DNA of 64,000 nt from Sphingobacterium alimentarium. Lineage in GTDB: Bacteria; Bacteroidota; Bacteroidia; Sphingobacteriales; Sphingobacteriaceae. Below the pieces are notes generated by a model. It did no database searches. It worked only from the letters and a program-made list of their open reading frames with translations, and was not told the DNA's origin. Positions 34,204-42,067 of the stretch are shown piece after piece; positions within the stretch are counted from its first letter, which is position 1; every line of letters starts with the position of its first letter. The DNA lies in assembly GCF_004342685.1 (NCBI RefSeq), contig NZ_SMBZ01000009.1:1-64000 (forward strand). Reading direction: 5' to 3'. The translations under genes and the position numbers were made by a program.

Positions 34204-35251
34204 TATAACTTATCTCAATACGCCGGGCAATGGATTGATGCCACGTGCGCATCACGCATGGCGTAGAGTGTGGGAGATGGAATTTTTTGATGTAACGGGA
34301 GATATACGAGATCAGCAGCCGGCGTTTATAGCTCAAGTTAAGCGTGAGTTTGGTGCGCTGTTCAATTGCTCGACCGAGCAGGTTTATTTGACACCCAATT
34401 TCTCCTTCGCGATGTATACTTTGCTGGATGGCTTACCTTCCGGATTGAAATACGCTATTTTGGAAGAAGATTACCCATCATTGAATTTTCCAGTGATTAG
34501 CCGCCAATTGGACTATGTAAAGATAAAAGTCGGTCACCAGGTCGAAGAGCATATACAATACACTATTCGGAATCAACATATTGATGTTTTGCTGCTGAGT
34601 GTGGTTCAATATATTAATGGATTAATGATTGATTTAAACTTCATAAAAAAGCTGAAAGCGGAGTTTCCTGACTTAATTATTATTGGTGATGCGACGCAGT
34701 ATCTGGGAACAGAGCCTTTGAATTTTAAGGATTCTGGTTTTGACGCAATAGGGGGCTCAGGCTATAAATGGATGATGGCAGGATTTGGGAATGGCTATAT
34801 GATGGTGTCTGATCAATTGCAAGCTATCTTGTATCAAAAGGCGCAAGCAGGTCCACGTCCGCATGAAGCCATGTGGTCTTCGAAAAGTATTCTGGATACT
34901 TTTTTCGAGCCGGGGCATCAGGATACGCTTAGCCATGGCACTTTATTGCGGTCCTTAAATTTTATGCAGACCCATGGATTAGATCATATTCAAACCTATC
35001 TTATTGAATTGCGTGCTTATGCTTACGGACAATTCGATGAAAGAGGATGGTTATTGCCAGAAATACGCGGTAGAAATGTGCGTTCATCTTTGGTAAATTT
35101 GCAAATCGATCCCAAAAATTATGATTTATTATTGGCTAATGGCATAAAATGTTTTCCGAGAGGAACAGGGATTCGTATCGGTCTGCATGTGTATAATACA
35201 CAGCAGGATGTGGATAAATTAATAGAAGTGATTGAGAAAATTAATAGATAA
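34169..35251 (+). CDS. Class V aminotransferase-family PLP enzyme
   Basis: 360 residues from ATG 34169 (MDYKSYFDIPDNITYLNTPG). The fold-type I features are clear: YLNTPGNGLMP start, IIGDATQYLG (the Asp that holds the PLP nitrogen), GGSGYKWMMAGFGNGYM (PLP-binding Lys), and RIGLHVYNTQQDVDKLIEVI at the C-terminus. The family contains selenocysteine lyase/cysteine desulfurase-like and isopenicillin epimerase-like enzymes; the substrate cannot be told. It starts within aat and is followed by the DUF2027-like gene after 1 nt. Confidence 0.85.
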   Translation: MDYKSYFDIPDNITYLNTPGNGLMPRAHHAWRRVWEMEFFDVTGDIRDQQPAFIAQVKREFGALFNCSTEQVYLTPNFSFAMYTLLDGLPSGLKYAILEEDYPSLNFPVISRQLDYVKIKVGHQVEEHIQYTIRNQHIDVLLLSVVQYINGLMIDLNFIKKLKAEFPDLIIIGDATQYLGTEPLNFKDSGFDAIGGSGYKWMMAGFGNGYMMVSDQLQAILYQKAQAGPRPHEAMWSSKSILDTFFEPGHQDTLSHGTLLRSLNFMQTHGLDHIQTYLIELRAYAYGQFDERGWLLPEIRGRNVRSSLVNLQIDPKNYDLLLANGIKCFPRGTGIRIGLHVYNTQQDVDKLIEVIEKINR

Positions 35252-35252
35252 G

Positions 35253-35894
35253 ATGAAAATAGGAGATTTAGTACGTTTTGTGGATGAACCTATAGAGGGC
35301 CATATTACCTCTATTCAAGCGAATGATATTATAGGCGTAACGGATGATACAGGATTTGAGATTCCTGTATTGCGTTCGAAAGTAACGCTTGTACATGGTA
35401 ATATGCGTACCGTAGAAGATGACATGGATGATGTCGTGGCGCCTTCTAATTTACCATTTGTCAGCAAGGGAATTTTTTTAGGGGTAGCAGGTGAGCAGAA
35501 AGAGGGATTAGCAAAGTTCTTTATTATTAATGAAACATCGTACGAGTTATTGGTGTCCGTATCCGAAGTTTCGGGGACGAAGACGACTGGAGTTTTTGCC
35601 AATGCTGTGCCTAAACATGATTTTGCACAATTCTATACAGCCAATTTTTCGGCAGTAGGGAAGTGGCCAACTTTTCAATTGCAGATCATTCGCCATACGC
35701 GTCTTGCACAGATACAAACGCAACCTATAAGTAAAGAGTTTCGTGTGAAACCATTGGATTTGATTAATTCCAAAGAGCGCGTGGAAATGTTAAATGATAA
35801 AGTTTGGCTGTACGAAATTGATAAAATCGAGGAAGATATTGGTCTGGATAAATTGAAATCTCATTTCATATCGCATAGGCCAAAGGGAAGATAG
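35253..35894 (+). CDS. DUF2027-like protein without a visible Smr domain
   Basis: 213 residues from ATG 35253 (MKIGDLVRFVDEPIEGHITSI). The N-terminal SH3-like barrel and the central domain (LPFVSKGIFLGVAGEQKEG..., FFIINETSYELLVSVSEV) match DUF2027 proteins of Bacteroidota. Members I know usually run to about 350 residues and end in a Smr nuclease-like domain; this one stops after the middle domain (FRVKPLDLINSKERVEML...). It may be a naturally short form or a truncated one. Confidence 0.7.
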   Translation: MKIGDLVRFVDEPIEGHITSIQANDIIGVTDDTGFEIPVLRSKVTLVHGNMRTVEDDMDDVVAPSNLPFVSKGIFLGVAGEQKEGLAKFFIINETSYELLVSVSEVSGTKTTGVFANAVPKHDFAQFYTANFSAVGKWPTFQLQIIRHTRLAQIQTQPISKEFRVKPLDLINSKERVEMLNDKVWLYEIDKIEEDIGLDKLKSHFISHRPKGR

Positions 35895-35903
35895 TTTAAA
35901 TGG

Positions 35904-35928
35904 AAGTCCGAATTAATTCGGACTTTTT
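35904..35928 (+). terminator. Rho-independent terminator
   Basis: Perfect palindrome AAGTCCGAATT / AATTCGGACTT with T's following. The rest of 35929-36118 has no clear gene; a 37-codon open frame on the + strand was considered and rejected. Confidence 0.85.
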
Positions 35929-36118
35929 GATTCCAGAGAACGGGAGCCGCTGGTTCACAAGTATTTGTAGAGTTTCCATTACGTTTGGATCAACAAGGTG
36001 GATCGATGAGCGAATTATTCTTGATTGAAAATCAATTGTTATAACTTTAAGTTTAATCATACTGTCAGATAGGGTATGAAGTGTCGTACCTATCATTTCA
36101 AATTTTAAACTTTATATT

Positions 36119-36322
36119 ATGGCAATCGTAAAAGAAATTGAATTAATAGCTTCGTCTACTGTAAGTTTTGATGATGCAGTCCAACAGGCAGTCACAGAAG
36201 CTTCGAAATCCGTTAAAAGTATTGATTCTGTGTGGGTACAGGATATGAAATGTCATGTGAAAGATGGAAAAATCTCTACCTACGGTGTGAATTGCAAAGT
36301 ATCCTTCCTAGTAGAGAAATAG
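36119..36322 (+). CDS. Dodecin-family flavin-binding protein
   Basis: 67 residues, the usual dodecin size. Sequence follows the family: MAIVKEIELIASSTVSFDDA, a single helix (QQAVTEASKSVKSID) and a three-strand sheet with WVQDMKCHVKDGKISTYGVNCKVSF, where the Trp stacks on flavin. Dodecins form twelve-subunit shells that store flavins. It is a single-gene unit with its own terminator. Confidence 0.9.
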   Translation: MAIVKEIELIASSTVSFDDAVQQAVTEASKSVKSIDSVWVQDMKCHVKDGKISTYGVNCKVSFLVEK

Positions 36323-36347
36323 AACTTATACATTTTTAAAATGCTGG

Positions 36348-36380
36348 CGCTTCGATTTAATAAATCGAAGCGTTTTTTTT
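36348..36380 (+). terminator. Terminator after dodecin
   Basis: Stem CGCTTCGATTTA / TAAATCGAAGCG followed by eight or more T's. Confidence 0.92.
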
Positions 36381-36446
36381 TGCTTGAATAGCAGGGGCAA
36401 TTGTTTATTTTAGTATATATCTAACTACCTACTGTAAACTTTGATT

Positions 36447-39089
36447 ATGAGAAAGTTCCATATTCTATTCTTCTTTTGTCTATATATTCCCTTGGCTTCA
36501 TTTGGGGCTTTGAATGACGGCATGCCCGTTGATTTAAAATGTGAGCACTTATTCCGACCTATCGGCATCGATGTGCAGGATCCTCGACTATCTTGGCGTA
36601 TGCATGATAGCCGCAGAGGAGCGGTACAGACTGCTTATCGTGTCCTTGTAGACACAGATTCCCTTGCACTCATAAATGACAAAGGAAGTATATGGGATAC
36701 AGGGAAGCGGAATGGATCGGATAGATTGGTTTCTTTTTCGGGCAATAAACTAAATCCTTTTACTATCTATTATTGGAAAGTAATATCCTATGATTTGAAT
36801 GGAGAACCACAACCTTCGGAAATTGCGACTTTCGAAACGGGCATGCTGGGGATTGCTCAATGGCAAGGCAGTTGGATTAGTGATAATAAGGATATACACT
36901 ATAAGCCTGCTCCCTATTTCAGAAAGGAATTTTCATTAAAAAAGCAAATAAAATCTGCGCGTGCTTATATTGCGTCGGCGGGACTATTCGAAATGTCTAT
37001 CAATGGTGAACGGGTGGGAGATCATTTTTTGGATCCTATGTATACGCGATATGACAGGCGGATCTTGTATGTGACCCATGATGTGACGAAGCATTTGCAG
37101 TCTGGGGAGAATGTCGTAGGATTGATATTGGGGAATGGATGGTATAACCATCAGTCTCTGGCTGTGTGGGACTTTCATCACGCACCATGGCGAGGAAGAC
37201 CTACTTTTTGTCTGAACTTGCGAATTGTCTATACAGATGGTTCAACGGAAACTGTCGTCAGCGAACGCGATTGGAAAACATCTTCAGGGCCGATCGTCTC
37301 CAATAGTATCTACACGGGTGAACATTATGACGCACGACTAGAGCAGGCAGGATGGGATAAGCCAAATTTCGATGACTCCAAATGGCAAGGGGTGCGCTAT
37401 CGAAGTGCTCCTTCTAATAATATTGTTGCCCAGCAGATGAATCCTATTCGTTTGATTAATGAATACAAAGCCATCAAAGTGACCAAACATGATGCACAAA
37501 CATATCTTTTTGACCTGGGTCAAAATATGGCTGGTATATCAAAAATAAAAGTCAAAGGGCCAGCGGGCACGGTGGTAAAGCTGGCGCATGGCGAGCGATT
37601 GGCTGAAAACGGTCGTCTGGATCTTTCCAATATAGATGTGTACTACCTTGGTGACAAGGAAAAGGATCCATTCCAGACGGACATATTAATTCTCAGCGGG
37701 GAGAAGGAAGATGAGTTTATGCCAAAATTTAATTACAAGGGTTTTCGGTATATAGAAGTGACGAGTAGCGAGCCTATTATGCTCGACGACTCTCATATCT
37801 CAGCCTATTTTGTGCATAGCGATGTAGCTCAAAAAGGCTTTGTTCATACTTCTTCCGCTTTGGTAAATGATTTGTGGCGGATTACGAATAATGCTTATTT
37901 GTCCAATTTGATGGGCTATCCTACGGATTGTCCACAGCGTGAAAAAAATGGATGGACAGGAGATGGGCATTTGGCTATTGAAACTGCGCTATACAACTAT
38001 GATGGTATTACGGTTTATGAAAAATGGTTGGCAGACCATCGTGACGAGCAGCAGCCAAATGGCGTATTGCCTGATATTATTCCGACTGGGGGATGGGGCT
38101 ATGGCACGGCAAATGGTTTGGATTGGACAAGTACCATTGCTATTATTCCTTGGGAAATCTATCAATATTATGGGGATAGTCGGTTGTTGCGCGATTGTTA
38201 TGAAAATATCAAACGCTATGTGGATTACGTGGACCGCATTAGTGTCAATGGACTCACCACATTTGGTCGAGGAGATTGGGTTCCTGTAAAATCTACATCC
38301 AATTTGGAATTGACTTCGTCCGTCTATTTTTATGTGGATGCGAAGATATTGGCACAAGCGGCTATGCTATTTGGTCATAAAGATGATTATAATAAGTATT
38401 GGGCACTTAGCGAAAAAATTAAACAGGCCATCAATACGAAGTATCTAGACCGTGAAAAGGGAATTTATGCGAGTGGAACCCAAACCGAGTTGAGTGTGCC
38501 CTTGCATTGGGGTGTGGTACCTGAAGAGTTTAAGGCACAAGTCGCGACTAACTTAAATCAAAAAGTGCTAGAGACTAATTTTCATCTGGATGTGGGTGTA
38601 CTCGGAGCAAAGACTTTATTGAATGCCTTGAACAATAACGGCTACAGCGAATCGGCTTATAAAGTTGCGGTACAAGATACTTATCCTTCGTGGGGCTGGT
38701 GGGCTGTCAATGGTGCTACGACACTTTTGGAAAATTGGGATTTGCAAGCGAAACGAGATATTTCGGAGAATCATATGATGTTCGGCGAAATCGGCGGTTG
38801 GTTTTTTAAATCTATTGGCGGTATTCTGCCTGATCCGGCGCAACCTGGATTTAAGCATATTATTTTAAAACCCATTTTTCCAGATGGATTGACACATAGT
38901 GAAGTTTCACATCATTCGCCGTATGGTCAAATAGTCTCCAAATGGACTAGAAATAAGAAAAAAATTATTTATGATGTAATTATTCCGCCGAATACGACAG
39001 CGACATTCTATGGACCTGACAATGTCAAAGGAGAAAGAAAAATTAAACTGCCGGCGGGCAAGCATCAGATAAAAATGGAATTGCGGTAG
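36447..39089 (+). CDS. GH78 alpha-L-rhamnosidase
   Basis: 880 residues with a signal peptide (ILFFFCLYIPLASFG). Domains: two N-terminal beta-sandwich domains (about 25-310), an (alpha/alpha)6-barrel catalytic domain (about 430-770), and a C-terminal beta domain. The family signature DCPQREKNGWTGD (Asp494 to Asp506) followed by HLAIE marks GH78. It should release L-rhamnose from plant or microbial glycans in the periplasm. No sugar utilisation genes adjoin; it stands alone between dodecin and tsf. Confidence 0.93.
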   Translation: MRKFHILFFFCLYIPLASFGALNDGMPVDLKCEHLFRPIGIDVQDPRLSWRMHDSRRGAVQTAYRVLVDTDSLALINDKGSIWDTGKRNGSDRLVSFSGNKLNPFTIYYWKVISYDLNGEPQPSEIATFETGMLGIAQWQGSWISDNKDIHYKPAPYFRKEFSLKKQIKSARAYIASAGLFEMSINGERVGDHFLDPMYTRYDRRILYVTHDVTKHLQSGENVVGLILGNGWYNHQSLAVWDFHHAPWRGRPTFCLNLRIVYTDGSTETVVSERDWKTSSGPIVSNSIYTGEHYDARLEQAGWDKPNFDDSKWQGVRYRSAPSNNIVAQQMNPIRLINEYKAIKVTKHDAQTYLFDLGQNMAGISKIKVKGPAGTVVKLAHGERLAENGRLDLSNIDVYYLGDKEKDPFQTDILILSGEKEDEFMPKFNYKGFRYIEVTSSEPIMLDDSHISAYFVHSDVAQKGFVHTSSALVNDLWRITNNAYLSNLMGYPTDCPQREKNGWTGDGHLAIETALYNYDGITVYEKWLADHRDEQQPNGVLPDIIPTGGWGYGTANGLDWTSTIAIIPWEIYQYYGDSRLLRDCYENIKRYVDYVDRISVNGLTTFGRGDWVPVKSTSNLELTSSVYFYVDAKILAQAAMLFGHKDDYNKYWALSEKIKQAINTKYLDREKGIYASGTQTELSVPLHWGVVPEEFKAQVATNLNQKVLETNFHLDVGVLGAKTLLNALNNNGYSESAYKVAVQDTYPSWGWWAVNGATTLLENWDLQAKRDISENHMMFGEIGGWFFKSIGGILPDPAQPGFKHIILKPIFPDGLTHSEVSHHSPYGQIVSKWTRNKKKIIYDVIIPPNTTATFYGPDNVKGERKIKLPAGKHQIKMELR

Positions 39090-39100
39090 TTTTAATCAAA

Positions 39101-39137
39101 AAAAAATCCCTTCCTGATATTCAGGAAGGGATTTTTT
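39101..39137. terminator. Bidirectional terminator between GH78 and tsf
   Basis: Perfect 17-bp stem AAAAAATCCCTTCCTGA / TCAGGAAGGGATTTTTT with a TAT loop. Confidence 0.95.
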
Positions 39138-39172
39138 ATATGATATACTAAGCAAAACTTAGTATACTAAAA

Positions 39173-40009
39173 TTATGCTCCTAATTGTATGCGTTTGAAT
39201 GCAGTTACAGTTAATCCTTTAGATACTGAATCTAAGAATTGAGCGATATTTTTAGATGAATCTTTAACGAATTCTTGGTTCAACAAAGTAGTTTCTTTGA
39301 AGAATTTGTTCAATTTACCTTGAGCAATTTTCTCAGCCATTTCAGCTGGTTTACCTTCAGCAATGATTTGTTCTTTTGCGATAGCGATTTCACGCTCGAT
39401 AGTATTTTGATCTACACCATCTTTATCAATAGCGATAGGATTCATTGCAGCGATTTGCATAGCTACATCTTTACCCGCTTCGTCAGCACCTTCAGCGTCA
39501 GCTGAAAGACCTACCAATACACCTAAACGGTAGTTACCGTGGATATAAGCAACCACTTTTTCACCTGTTACGATGTCATATTTAGAAACGTCGATTTTCT
39601 CACCGATAACACCAGTTTGCTCGATTAATAATTCAGAGATTACTTGACCGTCTAATGTTAAAGCTTTCAATTCTTCTACTGTAGCTGGAGTGTTTGCTAA
39701 AGCTGCTTCTGCAATTTTGTCTGCTAAAGCGATGAAATCAGCATTTTTAGCTACGAAGTCAGTTTCACAGTTTACTTCTACTACGATACCAGTTTTGCCA
39801 TCAGCTGATGATTTAGCGATAACAACACCTTCGTTAGAATCACGGTCTTGACGGCTAGCCGCTACTTTAGCGCCTTTTTTGCGTAAGTAGTCAACAGCAG
39901 CTTCGAAGTCACCGTTAGCTTCTACTAAAGCTTTTTTACAATCCATCATACCTGCGCCTGTTTGTTGACGCAATTTGTTTACATCTGATGCAGAAATTTG
40001 TACTGACAT
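39173..40009 (-). CDS. tsf: Elongation factor Ts
   Basis: 278 residues; nucleotide-exchange factor that recycles EF-Tu-GDP. The N-terminal UBA-like helical part (SDVNKLRQQTGAGMMDCKKALVEANGDFEAAVDYLRKKG) and core with KTGIVVEVNCETDFVAKNADF are standard. It follows rpsB by 164 nt, a spacer that contains a strong structured RNA element, so its expression may be adjusted relative to S2. Confidence 0.98.
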   Translation of the reverse strand: MSVQISASDVNKLRQQTGAGMMDCKKALVEANGDFEAAVDYLRKKGAKVAASRQDRDSNEGVVIAKSSADGKTGIVVEVNCETDFVAKNADFIALADKIAEAALANTPATVEELKALTLDGQVISELLIEQTGVIGEKIDVSKYDIVTGEKVVAYIHGNYRLGVLVGLSADAEGADEAGKDVAMQIAAMNPIAIDKDGVDQNTIEREIAIAKEQIIAEGKPAEMAEKIAQGKLNKFFKETTLLNQEFVKDSSKNIAQFLDSVSKGLTVTAFKRIQLGA

Positions 40010-40090
40010 GATATTTTCTTTTTTAATAAAATTACTACGTTGTGATTAACAAAGCGACGAGCTATTGTTAAGTTTTTGGTTTCATTTAAC

Positions 40091-40157
40091 AAAAAAACCG
40101 GAAAGACGTGCGTGGGTAAGGAAGCAAACTTCCAGAAACCTACACTTGTCTATCCGG
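40091..40157 (-). promoter_or_regulatory. Structured intercistronic element between rpsB and tsf (attenuator-like)
   Basis: On the minus strand a long bulged hairpin: outer stem CCGGA/TCCGG, then AGAC/GTCT, GTG/CAC, GGT/ACC and an apical GGAAG/CTTCC with a 4-nt loop, then seven U's (40097-40091). It lies 17 nt after the rpsB stop. Intrinsic terminator in form, but longer than others in the window and placed inside an operon, so partial termination or RNA processing is likely. Confidence 0.65.
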
Positions 40158-40173
40158 CTTTATATATAGAATA

Positions 40174-40977
40174 TTATTCTACGTCTTTTGCTTTACGAGT
40201 GCGTTTTCCTGGAGTCGCGTCAGCGTCACCATTATCTACTGCAGCTTTAGCAGCAGCAGCTTCTTTTTCCGCATCTTCTTCTTTGTCGCGTTTACGCTCT
40301 TCTAAACCTTCTACGATCGCTTGACCGATGATACCAGCGATAAGGCTAATAGATTTAGTAGCGTCATCATTAGCTGGGATAGGGAAGTCGATGTTTGTAG
40401 GATCAGAGTTTGTATCTACCATTGCAAAAGTAGGGATGTTCAATTTGATAGCTTCAGCTACAGCGATGTGTTCTTTTTTCACGTCGATGATGAATAAAGC
40501 TGCTGGCAAACGGTTTAAGTCAGCGATACCACCCAAAAGTGCTTCTAACTTAATACGTTCACGTTGAATCATCAATTTCTCTTTTTTAGATAATACATCG
40601 TATGTACCATCTTTTTGCATTTTGTCAATGTTAGACATTTTTTTGATAGACTTACGCACTGTTGCAAAGTTTGTAAGCATACCACCTAACCAACGTTCAG
40701 TTACGTAAGGCATGTTTACAGCCTTAGCTTGTTGAGCGATGATTTCTTTTGCTTGTTTTTTCGTTGCTACGAATAAAACTTTACGACCTGATTTTACGAT
40801 TTGTTTGATAGCTGAAGCAGCTTCTTCTAATTTCGTAAGAGTTTTGTTCAAGTCAATGATGTGGATACCGTTGCGTTCCATGAAAATGTACTTAGCCATT
40901 TTCGGATCCCATTTACGAGTAAGGTGACCGAAGTGAACACCTGCATCCAATAAATCTTGATAAGTAGTTCTTGCCAT
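40174..40977 (-). CDS. rpsB: Ribosomal protein S2 (uS2)
   Basis: 267 residues, with ARTTYQDLLDAGVHFGHLTRKWDPKMAKYIF, the WLGGMLTNFATVRKS block, and PAALFIIDVKKEHIAVAEA. A C-terminal extension of about 40 residues, Lys/Glu/Ala-rich (DKEEDAEKEAAAAKAAVDNG..., KRTRKAKD), exceeds the core length of E. coli S2 and is common in Bacteroidota. It follows rpsI by 18 nt. Confidence 0.98.
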   Translation of the reverse strand: MARTTYQDLLDAGVHFGHLTRKWDPKMAKYIFMERNGIHIIDLNKTLTKLEEAASAIKQIVKSGRKVLFVATKKQAKEIIAQQAKAVNMPYVTERWLGGMLTNFATVRKSIKKMSNIDKMQKDGTYDVLSKKEKLMIQRERIKLEALLGGIADLNRLPAALFIIDVKKEHIAVAEAIKLNIPTFAMVDTNSDPTNIDFPIPANDDATKSISLIAGIIGQAIVEGLEERKRDKEEDAEKEAAAAKAAVDNGDADATPGKRTRKAKDVE

Positions 40978-40995
40978 TTTGTGTTCCTCCTTTGA

Positions 40996-41382
40996 TTAAC
41001 GTTTACTGAATTGGAATCTTCTACGAGCTTTCTTGCGTCCTGGTTTTTTACGCTCAACCATACGGTCATCACGTGTTACCAAACCTTTAGCGCGTAAAGC
41101 TGGTTTTACTTCTGGGTCTAGTTCTACTAATGCTTTAGCGATTGCTAAACGCACAGCTTCTGCTTGACCTTTAACTCCACCACCTTGAACGTTAACTTTC
41201 ACATCAAAATTTGCTAATGACTCCGTTACGTTCAATGATTGCGTAACGATGTATTGCAATGGCAATGTTGGAAAATATTCTTTGTAGTCTTTACCGTTTA
41301 CGGTAATGTTTCCGCTACCTGCTCCTAAGTAGATACGAGCAACAGCAGTTTTTCTTCTTCCTGAAGTGTTAGTTGTTGACAT
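40996..41382 (-). CDS. rpsI: Ribosomal protein S9 (uS9)
   Basis: 128 residues: TNTSGRRKTAVARIYLGAGSG at the start, GGGVKGQAEAVRLAIAKALV, and the basic tail RKKPGRKKARRRFQFSKR that reaches the P-site tRNA. It is co-transcribed with rplM, 11 nt upstream. Confidence 0.98.
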   Translation of the reverse strand: MSTTNTSGRRKTAVARIYLGAGSGNITVNGKDYKEYFPTLPLQYIVTQSLNVTESLANFDVKVNVQGGGVKGQAEAVRLAIAKALVELDPEVKPALRAKGLVTRDDRMVERKKPGRKKARRRFQFSKR

Positions 41383-41393
41383 GTTTGTTCTCC

Positions 41394-41837
41394 TTAAAAT
41401 TTAACTGGTTTTGGATTTTGCGCTTCGTGTTTGTGCTCTGTTCCAGCATAAACAAAAAGGTTTTTGAATAACTGACGACCTAAACGGTTTTTAGGTAACA
41501 TACCACGTACCGCTTTTTCGATGATGCGCTCAGGATGTTTAGCCAATAATTCTTTTGGAGATACAAATCTTTGACCACCTGGGTAGCCTGTGTAGCGAAC
41601 ATATGTTTTGTCGCCTAATTTGTTTCCAGTCAACTTAACCTTGTCTGCATTAATAACGATTACGTTATCTCCGCAGTCTACGTGTGGGGTAAATGTTGGC
41701 TTGTGTTTTCCACGAATTACTTTTGCAATTTCGCTTGCCAAGCGTCCCAAGATCTCGCCTTCAGCGTCAACAACGATCCATTCTTTGTTAACGGTGTTTT
41801 TGTTGGCAGAGACAGTTTTGTAACTTAACGTATTCAC
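41394..41837 (-). CDS. rplM: Ribosomal protein L13 (uL13)
   Basis: 147 residues: [44 protein letters not shown] and [26 protein letters not shown], all hallmark L13 segments. First gene of the rplM-rpsI-rpsB-tsf operon; a hairpin in its leader may serve autogenous control. Confidence 0.98.
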   Translation of the reverse strand: MNTLSYKTVSANKNTVNKEWIVVDAEGEILGRLASEIAKVIRGKHKPTFTPHVDCGDNVIVINADKVKLTGNKLGDKTYVRYTGYPGGQRFVSPKELLAKHPERIIEKAVRGMLPKNRLGRQLFKNLFVYAGTEHKHEAQNPKPVKF

Positions 41838-41872
41838 TTGCTTTTATTTAATTAATTAATAATGTTTAATCA

Positions 41873-41891
41873 GATTGTAATCACTACAATC
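41873..41891 (-). promoter_or_regulatory. Hairpin in the leader of the L13 operon
   Basis: Minus-strand GATTGTA-GTGAT-TACAATC, a perfect 7-bp stem in the first part of the transcript, about 7 nt from the -7 element. In other bacteria L13 mRNA leaders bind L13; here it is only a candidate. Confidence 0.4.
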
Positions 41892-41897
41892 GGATTG

Positions 41898-41905
41898 CAA
41901 AGGTA
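41898..41905 (-). promoter_or_regulatory. -7 element of the rplM operon
   Basis: Minus-strand TACCTTTG, exact TAnnTTTG, giving a leader of about 55 nt. The nearest TTG is only 13 nt upstream, closer than usual. Confidence 0.6.
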
Positions 41906-42067
41906 GCGATTTTATTTTCAATATTAAAACATATCGCAGCTAAAATATTTTTTAACGTTTTTTATGCTTTTAGTTGTTAAACTTCTAGTCTAGAATTTAC
42001 TCTTTTGTAAGTATAGATTATTACCTTAGTAGCATAGGGATGAGGATATACGATTAATATAAATACA

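Noticed and set aside
35930-36042. Open stretch of about 36 codons on the + strand after the DUF2027-like gene (reads GAAGSQVFVEFPLRLDQQGG...)
   Set aside because: No start codon or known motif; a 66-codon frame on the other strand covers the same bases. Could be a gene remnant but cannot be supported.
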